Positions 17,177 through 29,400 of a stretch of DNA of 64,000 nt are shown here, in pieces; the stretch's first letter is position 1, and every line of letters begins with the position of its first letter. Made by a program: the position numbers and the translations under genes. Under the pieces are notes generated by a model. That model did no database searches and had not been told where the DNA came from. It saw only the letters and a program-made list of their open reading frames with translations. This DNA comes from Lutibacter sp. (GTDB lineage: Bacteria > Bacteroidota > Bacteroidia > Flavobacteriales > Flavobacteriaceae). The stretch lies in NCBI GenBank assembly GCA_027449025.1, contig DAIDMK010000013.1:1-64000 (forward strand), in the 5' to 3' direction.

Positions 17177-19927
17177 ATGGATAAATTTTCATTCTTAAAT
17201 ACGGTTCACACTGGCTTTATAGCCGACTTATACGATCAGTATTTGATAAATCCTGATACAATAGAACCCAGTTGGAGAAGTTTCTTTCAAGGATTCGACT
17301 TTGCCAACGAAAAATATTCTTTTAAATACGGTGAAGAAGACCAAGAAAATGCAGTCTTTGAAGTACCCGAAAATGTACTGAAGGAATTTAAAGTTCTAGA
17401 CTTAATTAATGGATACCGTTCACGTGGGCATCTATTTACAAAAACAAATCCAGTTCGTGAACGCCGAAAATATATGCCTACACTGGCCATCGAAAATTTT
17501 GGGCTGTCTGAAAAAGATTTGGATATCGTTTTTGATGCTGGGCAAATTATTGGCACTGGAAAGGCAACTTTACGCGACATCGTTAAGCATTTAGAAGACA
17601 TATATTGTGATTCCATTGGGGTTGAATATATGTATATTCGGAATCCTGAAGAAGTTAAGTGGATTCAAAAACAGCTTACCACTAACGCCAATCACCCAAA
17701 CTACACCCCTGAAACAAAAAAGTATGTGCTGCAAAAGTTAAATCAGGCGGTGACTTTCGAAAACTTTTTGCAAACCAAATATGTAGGTCAAAAACGGTTT
17801 TCACTAGAAGGTGGCGAAACTTTAATCCCGGCTATTGGTGCCGTTATCCGTCTTGCCGCTGAAAATTTTGGTGTTAAGGAATTTGTCTTGGGAATGGCGC
17901 ACAGAGGTCGTTTAAACACCCTTATAAATATTTTTAGAAAACCAATTCGCGATTTATTCAGCGAATTTGAAGGCAAAGATTTTGAAGATGAAGATATTGA
18001 TGGCGATGTTAAATACCATTTGGGTTTAACCACAAAAAAAACATTAAAAACCGGCAAGGAACTTATTATGAATTTGGTTCCCAATCCATCACATTTAGAA
18101 ACTGTTGGTTCTATTGTGCAAGGGATTTCCCGCGCAAAAATAGATAATGATTACAACGGAGACAATTCAAAACTGCTTCCTATTATTGTTCACGGTGATG
18201 CGGCAATTGCAGCCCAAGGCGTTGTTTATGAAGTAATACAAATGAGTCGATTGCCAGGTTATTCGACCGGAGGAACCATTCATATTGTGGTGAACAACCA
18301 AATTGGATTTACCACCAATTATTTGGATGGGCGCTCAAGCACCTATTGTACTGATGTCGCAAAAATAACCTTATCGCCCGTGTTGCACGTTAACGCCGAT
18401 GATGTTGAGGCGGTAACACACGCCATTGAAATTGCCATGAATTTTAGGATGCAATTTAAAAGAGATATTTTTATTGACTTGCTCGGTTACAGAAAATATG
18501 GGCATAATGAAGGTGATGAACCTCGTTTTACCCAGCCAAAACTATATAAAGCCATTGCAAAACACCCAAATCCGAGAGATATTTATGCCCAAAAACTTAT
18601 TGCCGAAGGTGTTATTGATGATGCTTATTTGAATAATTCAATTGCCGAATTTAAAGACTTGCTGGAAGAAGAATACCTGCAAGCAAAAGAGGTTGAAACT
18701 TCAAAAGTACGGGAATTTATGCAAGAAACTTGGGCGAGTTTTACCCGACGAGGTATAGAGGCGATGTTAATTAGCGAAAAAACCGATTACCCAAAATCGA
18801 AATTGAAAGACATCGCAAAAATTGTTTCAACCGTTCCAACAGGAATTAAATTTTTAAGAAAAGCTGAGAAAATTTTATTAGATAGACATCAGATGGTTTT
18901 TGAAAATGACAGAATCGATTGGGGAATGGGAGAAACTTTGGCATATGGAACCTTGCTGCAAGAAGGATTTGATATCCGTATTTCTGGACAAGATGTGGAA
19001 CGCGGAACTTTTAGCCACCGCCATGCTATTTTGCGTGATGAAATTTCTGAAGAACGCATCAATTTGCTGAACATGATTGGTGAAAATCAGGGAAAAATGA
19101 ATATTTACAATTCCCTATTGTCAGAATATGGCGTGCTTGGTTTTGATTATGGCTACGCCATGGCGAATCCAAATACCTTAACCATTTGGGAAGCCCAGTT
19201 TGGTGATTTTAGTAACGGAGCACAAATTATTTTCGACCAATATATGTCGGCTGCAGAAGATAAATGGAAATTACAAAACGGAATTGTGGTTTTGTTGCCG
19301 CATGGTTATGAAGGACAGGGATCTGAGCATTCATCTGCCCGCATGGAGCGTTATCTGCAATTGTGCGCCATAGACAATATGATCTTGGCCGACTGTACAA
19401 CACCAGCTAACTTTTTCCACCTAATGCGTCGTCAAATGAAACGTGATTATAGAAAACCACTTATTGTTTTTACACCAAAAAGTTTGCTCCGCCATCCGGC
19501 CGCAACTTCTTCATTGGAGGAGTTTTGCAACGGAAGTTTTCAAGAAGTGATTGACGATACTATCGACAAAAAGAATATAACCAAATTGGTTTTTTGTACC
19601 GGTAAATTTTATTATGATTTATTGGCCGAACGCACGTCATTGGAAAGAAATGATGTGGCACTAATAAGAATTGAACAGCTTTTTCCTTTGCATTTAGAAA
19701 AATTACAAAAGGTAATCGACAGCTATCCGAATGTCAAAAAATACATTTGGGCACAGGAGGAGCCTGAAAATATGGGCGCTTGGAGTTATATGTTGCAACG
19801 TTTTAGGTTGGTAAATCTTGAAGTGGCATCACAAGCTTTTTACGCAGTTCCTGCCGCAGGTTCTTCAGCAAGGTTTAAACGAAGACACCAACGCGTAATT
19901 GATAAAGTATTTAATACTAACGAATAA
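17177..19927 (+). CDS. sucA: 2-oxoglutarate dehydrogenase E1 component
   Basis: A 916-residue thiamine-diphosphate enzyme of the TCA cycle, which decarboxylates 2-oxoglutarate and passes succinyl to the E2 lipoyl group. I chose the ATG at 17177 (MDKFSFLNTVHTGF), the usual family start; a TTG six codons earlier is also in frame. Visible motifs are the N-terminal E2-binding segment (YLINPDTIEPSWRSFFQGFD), GMAHRGRLNTL, HGDAAIAAQGVVYE and GHNEGDEPRFTQP of the ThDP site, and the C-terminal transketolase-like domain (LLPHGYEGQGSEHSSAR). sucB follows after 68 nt on the same strand, so the two form an operon. Confidence 0.97.
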   Translation: MDKFSFLNTVHTGFIADLYDQYLINPDTIEPSWRSFFQGFDFANEKYSFKYGEEDQENAVFEVPENVLKEFKVLDLINGYRSRGHLFTKTNPVRERRKYMPTLAIENFGLSEKDLDIVFDAGQIIGTGKATLRDIVKHLEDIYCDSIGVEYMYIRNPEEVKWIQKQLTTNANHPNYTPETKKYVLQKLNQAVTFENFLQTKYVGQKRFSLEGGETLIPAIGAVIRLAAENFGVKEFVLGMAHRGRLNTLINIFRKPIRDLFSEFEGKDFEDEDIDGDVKYHLGLTTKKTLKTGKELIMNLVPNPSHLETVGSIVQGISRAKIDNDYNGDNSKLLPIIVHGDAAIAAQGVVYEVIQMSRLPGYSTGGTIHIVVNNQIGFTTNYLDGRSSTYCTDVAKITLSPVLHVNADDVEAVTHAIEIAMNFRMQFKRDIFIDLLGYRKYGHNEGDEPRFTQPKLYKAIAKHPNPRDIYAQKLIAEGVIDDAYLNNSIAEFKDLLEEEYLQAKEVETSKVREFMQETWASFTRRGIEAMLISEKTDYPKSKLKDIAKIVSTVPTGIKFLRKAEKILLDRHQMVFENDRIDWGMGETLAYGTLLQEGFDIRISGQDVERGTFSHRHAILRDEISEERINLLNMIGENQGKMNIYNSLLSEYGVLGFDYGYAMANPNTLTIWEAQFGDFSNGAQIIFDQYMSAAEDKWKLQNGIVVLLPHGYEGQGSEHSSARMERYLQLCAIDNMILADCTTPANFFHLMRRQMKRDYRKPLIVFTPKSLLRHPAATSSLEEFCNGSFQEVIDDTIDKKNITKLVFCTGKFYYDLLAERTSLERNDVALIRIEQLFPLHLEKLQKVIDSYPNVKKYIWAQEEPENMGAWSYMLQRFRLVNLEVASQAFYAVPAAGSSARFKRRHQRVIDKVFNTNE

Positions 19928-19995
19928 TAAATCCTTAAAACTCTTTTCCTTGGAAAATATTTAAGGCAAAAAAGATAAATAAAAAAATTAAAAAG

Positions 19996-21228
19996 ATGAT
20001 TTTAGAAATGAAAGTTCCCTCTCCGGGAGAATCTATCACAGAAGTTGAAATTGCTGCCTGGCTTGTTAAAGATGGCGATTATGTGGAAAAAGACCAGCCC
20101 ATTGCCGAAGTGGATTCTGATAAAGCAACCCTTGAGTTGCCTGCGGAAGAAAGCGGTATTATTACGATGAAGGCGCAAGAAGGCGATACCGTAGCCGTTG
20201 GTTCCGTTGTTTGCTTAATTGATTTAGACGGTAAAAAACCAGTTGGCAGCGAGAAATCTGTGACCATTGAGAAGTCTTCAGTTGAGCCATTAAAACCTAT
20301 TGAAAAAACTGCAGAAAAACCAGCTGAATCAAGCGTTGTTGAAAAAACGTACGCAAGCGGCACAGCATCTCCTGCAGCAAAAAAAATATTGACCGAAAAA
20401 GGAATTTCACCATCTGAAATTACAGGAACCGGTAAAGATGGCAGAATCACAAAAGATGATGCTGTAAAGGCAGTGCCAAGCATGGGAACGCCAGCTGGCG
20501 GTAAACGTAACAGTGAGCGCACAAAACTTTCAATGCTTCGCAGAAAAGTGGCAGAGCGTTTGGTTGCGGTAAAAAATGAAACTGCGATGCTCACCACTTT
20601 TAACGAAGTGGATATGAAGCCTATTTTCGACTTGAGAAATGACTATAAAGATGCATTTAAAGCGAAACACAATGTTAGCTTAGGATTTATGAGTTTCTTC
20701 ACTTTAGCAGTTGTTAGAGCCTTAAAATTGTATCCAGATGTGAACGCTATGCTAGATGGCGATTATAAAATTTTACACGACTTTATGGATATTTCCATTG
20801 CGGTTTCTGGACCTAAAGGTTTGATGGTTCCGGTAATTAGAAATGCGGAAAATCTTTCATTTAGAGGGGTGGAAAATGAAGTAAAACGTTTGGCATTGAG
20901 AGCAAGAGACGGACAAATAACTGTTGATGAAATGACCGGAGGTACTTTTACCATTACAAACGGTGGTGTTTTTGGCTCCATGTTGTCCACGCCAATTCTT
21001 AATCCGCCTCAAAGCGGTATTTTAGGAATGCACAATATTGTTGAAAGACCCGTTGCTGTTAAAGGGGAGGTGGTGATTAGACCAGTTATGTTTGTTGCCT
21101 TGTCTTACGATCATAGGGTTATTGACGGACGAGAATCTGTTGGTTTTTTGGTTGCTGTTAAAGAAGCATTGGAAAACCCTGTGGAAATTTTGATGGACAA
21201 CAATCCTAAAAAAGCGTTGGAATTATAA
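19996..21228 (+). CDS. sucB: Dihydrolipoyllysine succinyltransferase (2-oxoglutarate dehydrogenase E2)
   Basis: A 410-residue E2 core enzyme that transfers succinyl from lipoamide to CoA. The lipoyl domain (1-75) carries the [13 protein letters not shown] motif with lipoyl Lys43. A Pro/Ala/Glu-rich linker follows, then the peripheral subunit-binding domain (about 122-158, [20 protein letters not shown]) and the catalytic domain with [11 protein letters not shown] (His373). It is co-transcribed with sucA. E3 is not in the window and must be shared from elsewhere. A strong terminator follows the gene. Confidence 0.97.
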   Translation: MILEMKVPSPGESITEVEIAAWLVKDGDYVEKDQPIAEVDSDKATLELPAEESGIITMKAQEGDTVAVGSVVCLIDLDGKKPVGSEKSVTIEKSSVEPLKPIEKTAEKPAESSVVEKTYASGTASPAAKKILTEKGISPSEITGTGKDGRITKDDAVKAVPSMGTPAGGKRNSERTKLSMLRRKVAERLVAVKNETAMLTTFNEVDMKPIFDLRNDYKDAFKAKHNVSLGFMSFFTLAVVRALKLYPDVNAMLDGDYKILHDFMDISIAVSGPKGLMVPVIRNAENLSFRGVENEVKRLALRARDGQITVDEMTGGTFTITNGGVFGSMLSTPILNPPQSGILGMHNIVERPVAVKGEVVIRPVMFVALSYDHRVIDGRESVGFLVAVKEALENPVEILMDNNPKKALEL

Positions 21229-21255
21229 TATTCAAAAATATTAAGTGTCAAAAAA

Positions 21256-21272
21256 CCGAGCAGTTTGCTCGG
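21256..21272. terminator. Bidirectional terminator between sucB and the protease gene
   Basis: The hairpin ccgagcagtttgctcgg is flanked by A-runs on the left and T-runs on the right, so it can end both the sucAB transcript and the convergent aspartic protease gene. Confidence 0.9.
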
Positions 21273-21325
21273 TTTTTTGAATTTTTAATAAACAATTTTT
21301 TACTTCCGTCTTCCGTCTTCCGACT

Positions 21326-21778
21326 TTAAAACTTATAAACTAATTTTTTTAAATACAAACTTTTTGTTCCGTAATTAATAATTGCCCTCCCTTTTTCAAG
21401 GATATCGGCTCCGATGATACCGTCAACAGCTTCTGCATGATGCTCAGTTAAAGCGGTGTTCACGTGTGTTAAATCGAGTAGCACCACTGTAAAATCTCCA
21501 TATTTCCATTGGTTAATTTCAATGCCGTTTTTGGATGATACTTTTGTTTCCATGCCAATTGCTCCAGCACCTGCAGCTTTTGTTTTGGAATCTTTTACCT
21601 CTAACTTAAATTTTTCGGCCAAAGTGATGTCTATACACGAATTTGAAGCGCCAGTATCCAAAATAAACCGACCCTTTACACCGTTCAATTTTACTTTAAG
21701 CTCAAAATGATTGGTGTTAATCTTTTTGAGTTTTATTTTGGCATATCCTTTTCTTAAAAGAATGTTGTTAAATTCCAT
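21326..21778 (-). CDS. Retropepsin-like aspartic protease (clan AA)
   Basis: A 150-residue protein with the retropepsin fold. The catalytic FILDTGASNSCID (Asp about residue 41) opens the domain, and the closing DGIIGADIL hydrophobic-Gly motif follows near residue 120. Such single-domain proteins are expected to act as homodimers. No signal peptide or membrane helix is evident, so it is probably cytoplasmic, unlike many secreted family members. It is monocistronic and convergent with sucAB. The substrate is unknown. Confidence 0.85.
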   Translation of the reverse strand: MEFNNILLRKGYAKIKLKKINTNHFELKVKLNGVKGRFILDTGASNSCIDITLAEKFKLEVKDSKTKAAGAGAIGMETKVSSKNGIEINQWKYGDFTVVLLDLTHVNTALTEHHAEAVDGIIGADILEKGRAIINYGTKSLYLKKLVYKF

Positions 21779-21848
21779 CTATTTGTATTTAGGGCTAATT
21801 TACCGCTTTTTTTTAGTAGAAAATAAACTTCTAGAATTAAGCAAAAAA

Positions 21849-21876
21849 AATACTGTCTCTAAAAAAAGACAGTATT
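21849..21876. terminator. Terminator of the TonB gene
   Basis: A perfect 10-bp stem, aatactgtct/agacagtatt with an 8-nt loop, is flanked by eight A on one side and five T on the other. It lies 22 nt past the TonB stop (minus strand) and could work in both directions. Confidence 0.85.
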
Positions 21877-21898
21877 TTTATATGATTTAACTAATTCG

Positions 21899-22618
21899 CT
21901 ATTCTACTTTAAATGCAATTGGCAAACTGTATTTTACGCCAACTGGGCGTCCACGTTGTTTTCCAGGAATCATTTTTGGCAATGATTCTACAACTCTAAT
22001 GGCTTCAGCTTCCAATCTTTTGTGAGGCGCTCTTGCTTGTACATCCGTAATATTTCCTGTTTTGTCAATTTTAAACATCACGAATATTTTTTTAACGCCT
22101 GGCGTTAATCCTAAATCAGATGCCAAGTCAGCGTTAAATTTAGAGTTTACATGTTTAGCAATTTTATCTTGCAAACATTCTTTTAATTCAGCTTTTGATC
22201 CTTTACAACCAGGAAATACAGGAACATCTTCAATAATTGCAAAAGGAACGTCCTCCATAATATCTTCGTCCAAGCTCACCTCAACAATTTTCTTAATTTC
22301 AACAGCCTCTTTTTCATTTGATTCTGTTGATTTAATCACTGTTTCCTCAACCTCCTTTTCATCTTCAACAATCTCGATTTTATCTGGTGTTGGTGGTGGT
22401 GGTGCTTGTTGCTCAGGCGGCTTCACTTGCTCTATTTCGATTGTTTGCTCTTCATCTTGGGCATTGTAGTTTGCAGGGCCAAGTTCTGCGATAACTCTAT
22501 CATACGTCTTCTTTTCAATGGCTAAATAAACCACTAAAAGTGCTAATACCAAACCTAACTGCATAAACAATTTGGTGTAGGTCTCTAAATTCGCTTTTGG
22601 ATTTTTTTTGACTTGCAT
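21899..22618 (-). CDS. TonB-family energy transducer
   Basis: A 239-residue inner-membrane-anchored periplasmic protein: a short cytoplasmic tail, one membrane helix (about 15-37), an acidic and proline-rich spacer (EQVKPPEQQAPPPPTPDKIE) and a C-terminal TonB domain (about 130-239). The latter shows VPVFPGCKGSKAELKECLQ and the terminal GRPVGVKYSLPIAFKVE strand. It couples proton-motive force from ExbB/ExbD to TonB-dependent receptors. No exbB or exbD lies next to it. The FPGC segment is typical of Bacteroidetes TonB proteins. Confidence 0.92.
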   Translation of the reverse strand: MQVKKNPKANLETYTKLFMQLGLVLALLVVYLAIEKKTYDRVIAELGPANYNAQDEEQTIEIEQVKPPEQQAPPPPTPDKIEIVEDEKEVEETVIKSTESNEKEAVEIKKIVEVSLDEDIMEDVPFAIIEDVPVFPGCKGSKAELKECLQDKIAKHVNSKFNADLASDLGLTPGVKKIFVMFKIDKTGNITDVQARAPHKRLEAEAIRVVESLPKMIPGKQRGRPVGVKYSLPIAFKVE

Positions 22619-22689
22619 CTTTAAAATTTTTTATAGGTTGCTAATTTAATAATTTAAATATATTATACAAGTATATTTTTTAATTGATA

Positions 22690-23058
22690 TTAGTTTTTTT
22701 TTAAAACGAGGACAAAAAATATAATCGCTACTGCAATACCCGAAAAATTGGCAAAAACATCGTATAAATCTGCTTGCCGGTAATCGGTTAAGGCTCCTTG
22801 TAAAATCTCAATAATTATGCCATAAATAAAAATTGTTGATGCAACCAACATGGTTGATTTTAATTGCATTGTTTTTTTACCATAAGCCAATAACCAGCTT
22901 GTTGTCAACAGAAAATAGCTACCCGAGTGCAATATTTTATCTGAAATTTGCATGACAATATCCAATCCGATTTTAGGGGATATGAGGCTCCCAATTGCAA
23001 TTGCAATTGTTAAAGATAAGGCAATGTAAAAATAATTATTATGCCCCAATAAGTTCAC
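22690..23058 (-). CDS. VanZ-like membrane protein
   Basis: A 122-residue protein with four hydrophobic segments and the VanZ-family pattern: [20 protein letters not shown] in the middle and [28 protein letters not shown] near the end. The biochemical role of the family is unclear apart from VanZ-linked teicoplanin resistance. The start codon lies inside gcvH (20-nt overlap), so it is translationally linked to gcvH, an arrangement I believe is common in flavobacteria. Confidence 0.85.
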   Translation of the reverse strand: MNLLGHNNYFYIALSLTIAIAIGSLISPKIGLDIVMQISDKILHSGSYFLLTTSWLLAYGKKTMQLKSTMLVASTIFIYGIIIEILQGALTDYRQADLYDVFANFSGIAVAIIFFVLVLKKN

Positions 23059-23419
23059 CGTATTCAGCTGCCGATAATAATTTTGCTATTTGAGAGGCAT
23101 CTGAAATAGTGATTTTAATCATCCATCCTTCTCCATAGGGGTCTTTATTTACTTTTTCTGGCTCATCACCTAAAGCCTCATTAAACTCAATGATTTCACC
23201 TGAAATTGGCATAAATAAATCTGAAACTGTTTTTACAGCTTCTACCGACCCAAAAACTTCATCTTTCTCAACTGTTTCATTTAAGGTGTCAACATCAACA
23301 TAAACGATATCGCCCAATTCGCTTTGCGCAAAATGCGTAATACCAACTATTGCTGTATTGCCTTCAACTTTAATCCATTCGTGATCTTTAGTGTATTTTA
23401 AATCTACTGGAATTTTCAT
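23039..23419 (-). CDS. gcvH: Glycine cleavage system H protein
   Basis: A 126-residue lipoyl carrier of the glycine cleavage complex. The [20 protein letters not shown] motif holds the lipoylated Lys63. Length and N-terminal [13 protein letters not shown] are canonical. It shuttles the aminomethyl group between the P, T and L proteins. The other gcv genes are not in this window. It overlaps the downstream VanZ gene and follows sprA on the same strand. Confidence 0.97.
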   Translation of the reverse strand: MKIPVDLKYTKDHEWIKVEGNTAIVGITHFAQSELGDIVYVDVDTLNETVEKDEVFGSVEAVKTVSDLFMPISGEIIEFNEALGDEPEKVNKDPYGEGWMIKITISDASQIAKLLSAAEYGELIGA

Positions 23420-23463
23420 TATTATATTATTTAATTTACTATTTATACTATTTAATTTATTTT

Positions 23464-26400
23464 TTAATTACCAAATATATACCTTACGCTTAGTCCCGAA
23501 CTTACCGATTGTCTTGGGAAAGTTGTTGAAACTGCATATTGGGAAGAACTTTGGTCGAAGTAAAAAGAAGCTGTCAAGCTTTTACTTACCGCATAATCTG
23601 CAAAGAACTTCAGCGACAATAAACGCTGGCCTCCTGTTACCTGATCGTTATCTTTATCTATTTCTCTAATAATTGTCACATTGTCTCTTAAAGATACATC
23701 TGCCCTTAAATCTAAATCTCCTTTTAGTTTCGTCAATTCGCCTCCAAATCTAAATTTCATTGCCAAATCTTTAATTCTGTATCCCAATCCAATCACATAT
23801 TCGGTTCCTTTTATTTGGGTAACTGTATTGTTGCTAAAGTTTAAAGTAAGCCCTCTATCTTTATTAATTCGACCGCTGAAAGATACGGAATTTTTCATTT
23901 TAACGTCAACTTTTATCAGTGGAGAAAATTCTTCCAGTAAATTGATATTTGAAAAAATGGTTTTGTTAATGTAATTCCCTGCTATGTCGGTTTCTGCATA
24001 CGGATCCCTTTCATTATATGCCAAATTATTGGTGAAACTTGTAATAGAATAAAGGGAATTGTAACTGTGCGTAACCAAAAAGCTTCTAAAATTTTCTTTA
24101 AACCAGGCCATTTTCATTAATCCTTTGTAGGTTAATTTCCAGCCTGGAATGGGTACTTCTCTAAAAGCGTCTAAATTTACAGTATTTGCATCATTACCGG
24201 AATAGGCAGCAACAAATGCGGGTAACATAACCTGTTCGCTTGTTTCCCCGAAACCACTTATTGGTTGGCTGGAATTTGTTGCCAAACGCTGCGCAATAAT
24301 TGTCCTGTTGTTTTTAAATTCTTCAAAAGTGGCATCACTGTTTTTGAATGATGTTTTTATCATATTATGGCTTATGCTAAAGTTTCCGTACTGGGTAACT
24401 GGGGAATTTGAATCTAAAATGTTATTGACAACATCCAATTGTTGAGTTGTGTTTTTTGTGTAGGTTTTAGCTCCCTTAAACTCAATATCTAAATTTTTTG
24501 ATGGTTCAACGTTAATGGTTGCATCTAATTTATCAAAATGTGTTAGGCTATATGTTCTGTTGTAATAAGGGTCATTGGCATCTCTAGACAATAGCCAACC
24601 ATTTTCAACGGCTTTCTGTCTAATGTCAACCTGACTTCCAAACACAAAACCAAAGGTTGGTGCTAGACTACCGCCGTAATTATCGCGCCCCAAAAATCCG
24701 ATTTGAGGAACATATCCCGGCAAATATGTTCCATTATTTTCAGAATAATTAATACGTGCTTTTTTAACTGAAGTTAGCACATTATAAAAAGTTTGTCCAA
24801 CTTCAGAAGCAACAGATTTATTTTTTTTAGCAGCATTTCTTTCAGCAATTTCTGTTGCTGTCTGGTTTGTTCCGTTAACCTTGGATTTTTTATTCAACAG
24901 CTTGTCAACGCCAATGGCTTTGTAAAATTTAGCAAAATCTATGTCAGTCCCAATGGTATGCGTATTTGCATTTTGAATCACATTTCCAACTTTATCAATA
25001 TAAGATTGTGAAGAAGCTTGCCAGTCAAAATCGGCTGTGTAAGCATAATCGGCATTCACAAAATCCAAGAACGGTATTTTATTCAACGGTATTTTGTATG
25101 TTCCATTTAAAGATTGGTGGTAATGATCAGGTCTTCCGGTGGTAAAGAAATTATCAAATATTTTAATGTCATCTGTAGCAAGGAAGTCATCATAAATATA
25201 ATTATTTGCCGCCCTAAAATTAAACTGCAACGATTTTGTTAAATTATATCCTATTGCGTAATCCCAATCAAACAAATAATCGCGCTGTTTTAGAATTGGC
25301 AATTCCGGCAACCCTTCTATCAAACTTCTTGACAATTGTTCATTATATCTTCTGATAATATTTGAATTTATGGAGATTGTTGAAGGCAATAAGGTTACAT
25401 TAAGGTCTTTAATAAATTTTAAATATTTGCTATTTAATGCATCTGAATTTTTAAATGGCTCAATAATTAGTGGTTTAAAACTAAAATTATAGTTAGCGGA
25501 AGCACGAACATTTTGGTCGAGATATTTTTGGACATTGTAGTCTTTATGGTAAGTGTCGTTATACGCATAGGAAACCGATAAATTTTCAACACTATAAAAA
25601 TGTTTTTTATTTTCTGAATCTGCATTAAATTCTTTTCTGACATTGATTAAACTAATGCTTCTTCACTTGGTGTAATCTCTTGCGTTGCTACTGTTTGGGT
25701 TGATGTCTTTAGCGTCATCAAACAACACGTCCTGGTACTGAGGATCATATTTTGGGTCTTTAAATTCTTCGGAGATGCTATAATTAAAAGGTAGTTTAAT
25801 GCCCCAGTCTTTCGGCAACAAATTCCCTAAATTCACATTGGTGACCACGTCATACAATTTAGTGTCTTTTTGGCTGCGTTCATTTACGCGTTGTTCAATT
25901 CCACCAAATCCTTCCGTTTCCATTCTTCCGGTTACGGCAATATCAGCAAAATCAGCAAAATTTGCATCGGCACTTACCACGGCTGCCCATCCGCCTTTAT
26001 CGTCGAACTCCGAAACGCGTAATTCATTATACCAAATCTCGGCGCTTTGATTTGTGTTTGTAATATTTTCCACGCCTAGCATAACGGTTTTTATATTCGC
26101 CAAACTCGGATTTCCTTTCACCCGAATATCGTAACCTTCCAATCCTTCAATAGGCGAAGGCATATTTACTGCTGGGTATAAAACATTTGGAGCAACTCCA
26201 TCTTCAAATCTTAACAACTTAAGTTTTCCTAAATTTTCTAAAAGGGCGTCTAAATTATTTTCTTCGGGCCAAATTTCAAGCGGTGTTGTAACGCCGTAGT
26301 TGGATATCGTCAATAATTTTTCAAGCTGATAATAGTTATCATCCAAATCACTTCCAACTCTAATGATTGCTTTTATTTCATTATTTTGAACTTGGGGTTT

Positions 26401-29400
26401 TGTTTGAACACCTTCGGCATGCAAAAATAATTTCAGGTGTTTGTACATTCTTAAATCTACCTTTAAATTTTTGAATACTGCCCTTGATTCGCCAGGCTCC
26501 AAATCGATAACTTTTAATGAAAGTGATTGCTCATTTTGTTCTTGCAATGTGGTGGTTCCCCTTAATATTTCACGCTCAATGCCAGGAGGCAACACATAAG
26601 GAATTGGATTTCTGGCTTCATTCTCCTGAATATTGACCACGCCCACCTGAAAATTTTGCAGTTGCGCATTTGTTAAATCTTGCGGTGGCACAATCACTTC
26701 ATCCAGGGTTTTTGTATAACGTCTCCAATCTCCTCGAACCAATTGCAACTCTCCAAAACGCAACACAACAGGCATTTTAAATTTGGTTAAAAACAATCGC
26801 ATAAAACGAATGGTATTAAACCCTGTAATATTGTTAACAATCTCATCCGGATTACTTACTTGAATCCTAAATTGCAACCATCTGAATTCTTTTTTGCTAC
26901 CGTCTTCAAGCTCAACTGTTACATTTTTCTCATCGACAATATTGTTTTGACCAACAACTAAATCACTTTTATTTAAAGAAACTTTATATTGATAATAGCT
27001 TTCAACCGTATTCATGGTTTGGTCTTTATTGATGTCCTCAACATCAGGAAAAGTGGTAGCTGCAGTAGGGTAGCTCTCTGTAGATAAATTATTTGTTGGC
27101 GAATTCCCCTGAGTATTGTTATACTTTTTATAGCGTGTTAAAATTGATGCATTATTGGCATCATACTCTGAACTTCGAAAATAAGAATAATTATCATTAG
27201 CGGGGTCGGGGCCAAAAGCGGATCCAAACAGTTGGGTTTCTTCATTGTCATTCAATCCGTCAAGACCTATATCCTGATTTAATCGTTCATTGTCTTTATC
27301 GCTAAATGCGTACAATAAAGATTGGTTGGTTGGAATTTTTCCCCAAACAGTAGATTCGGTATTGCTGGTGCTCAACGGATTTTCGGGCAAACCATTTTCG
27401 TACATTTTTCTACCGTCTTTTAAAACGTCTTCTGAAATATTTCCAAGGTTAAAATATAGCTCTCCAACTTGGTTGGTGGGATTATTAGGGTTAATGCTTG
27501 TTGGTAACCCTTCGGCATTGGTGATGGAATAATGGTCGTAAGGATCCATCAGCCAAAATTGAATATATTCAACATTGGACTGTTCAAAATTGGTTGTGGT
27601 CAAGGGTCTGGTAATTCCCGCCCATCTATCTTCCGGATTTGTAAATTTTCCATCGGCTCCCATATTGGAAGTATCATAATTATAACTTCCCCTTTCGTTT
27701 GGATAATATGCCAAATCCAAAGTTCTCACAACGGTTGATTGCGTTAAATCTAAATCTTGTTCAGGAAATAATTCTTCATACCTTATTCTTCTTACTTCGG
27801 CACGTGAAAGCTCTGCGTTGTCTATATTTCCTGGCTGTAATGAAGAGCCTCCATAAAAAAGCGGATCAACGGTGTACCAAGCCAATCTGGCTCTTTTGTA
27901 TCCGTAAGGCAAACCGGTAGTATTTCCGCCCAAATCAAGTTGTGTTTGGTATTGTGGTGTGCTTGCCATATACCATTGCTGATTTGTTTTAATTTCGATT
28001 GGAATTTGTGATCCTTCAAAATCATCAATATAGGAAGTTGCTTGCCCGTCAAATTCAATTCCTTTTGGAGAACCTGGGATTAAATAGGCAAAATCTCCCC
28101 TAATGGAAAAATTGGAAGGAACGTCTGTATCAATATTTGGGAGTTTATTTACCCATTTTGTGAATTTCGGTACTTCAGTTCCAAAGGTCGCGTTTAAGCC
28201 AAAAATTGTATTGTTGATTGGTTCTTGCCCATATAACGCTTTTTGTGTTAGCGGCTTTTCATTTAAATTTAAGACGGTGACACCGGCAATAAAATTATCG
28301 GAAAATTTATGTTCCACATTAATGCCAAAAAAGCTTTTCGTTTGTAAATTAAAGGTGGAATTATTTTCAACAGAAACTTCAATTGGTGCATTGGAAGCCT
28401 CCAAACTTGGGTTGATAATTTGTACACGTCCCATTTGATAATCCACCACATAATCAATGCCTTCAACCAATTCCCTTCCGCCGGAAGTTACCCTAACCGA
28501 GCCTTGTTCCACATTAAACGCACCTAAAGGAATGCCGTCGGCACTTTCAGATTTATGGTAGCCTTTTAATATGTACTTGTCTTTTTTCTGAAAATTATTT
28601 CTTGCTTCGGATTGTGTAATTCGGTATAATTCATTAAAAATATATATTTCATCGGCGCTGTTGGTTAATTTTGCCTGTAAATCTTTACCGAAAGGTTCAA
28701 CATTTGGAAAAATAATAAATCCCTTTTCAGAATTTACCGTGACACCCTCCACATAATCAAAATAACCGTCACCTTCTGGAGTGTAAAACTGACTTTGGTC
28801 GAGCCTGTCCACATTCAATAAATTTAACAATGTTTTATCTGCAACCCCAGAAGTTTTGGCATTTTGCAATACGTTGATAGGCACTCCTGTGGCGTCATCG
28901 GCATACAACAATTCTAACCTAAAGCCGTCGGGCTGCATTCTAAAAGTTTGTAAAGAATAAATATTTTTCATCATCAAATCCCATAACGGAATTTGGGTGC
29001 TTATAATTTCGCTTCTAAGTAGTTTCACCACAATGTTTTCAGGTGCAATAATACCGTCGCTGGTAAATTCACCAACTCTATATACTTTAGAATCTCCACT
29101 TATGGTATATTCAAAAGCCACGGCAAGCACATCAGAATCAGCCAACCTTCTGTTTAACGAAATAAATCCCAGTTGCGGATGCACCCTAAATTCATCAGGC
29201 TTTAATTTTATGGCATTTTCCAGTACCGAATAATCGCGACCTTGTTGCATGGCAAAAGGAGATAATCCATTTCCAACGGTAGAAATATTGCGGACTGGAT
29301 TTGTTGTTGTTAATATGGATGAAATGTCGTTTGCGTTGTTTGAGGGAAATAATGCGCCCGGAACAGGAGTTACATTGGCTGGACCAATATTAGATGGGTC

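Noticed and set aside
22356-22436. Short proline-codon repeat (ggtggtggt) in the TonB gene as a tandem repeat locus
   Set aside because: It encodes the normal proline-rich spacer of TonB.
25663-25665. TGA in sprA as selenocysteine or programmed readthrough
   Set aside because: No stem-loop typical of a SECIS element was evident after the TGA, and family members to my knowledge have Arg or Lys here. A simple substitution is the better explanation.
28103-28438. Plus-strand open frames inside sprA and other large genes
   Set aside because: They are antisense shadows of long coding regions, with no start context or domain of their own.
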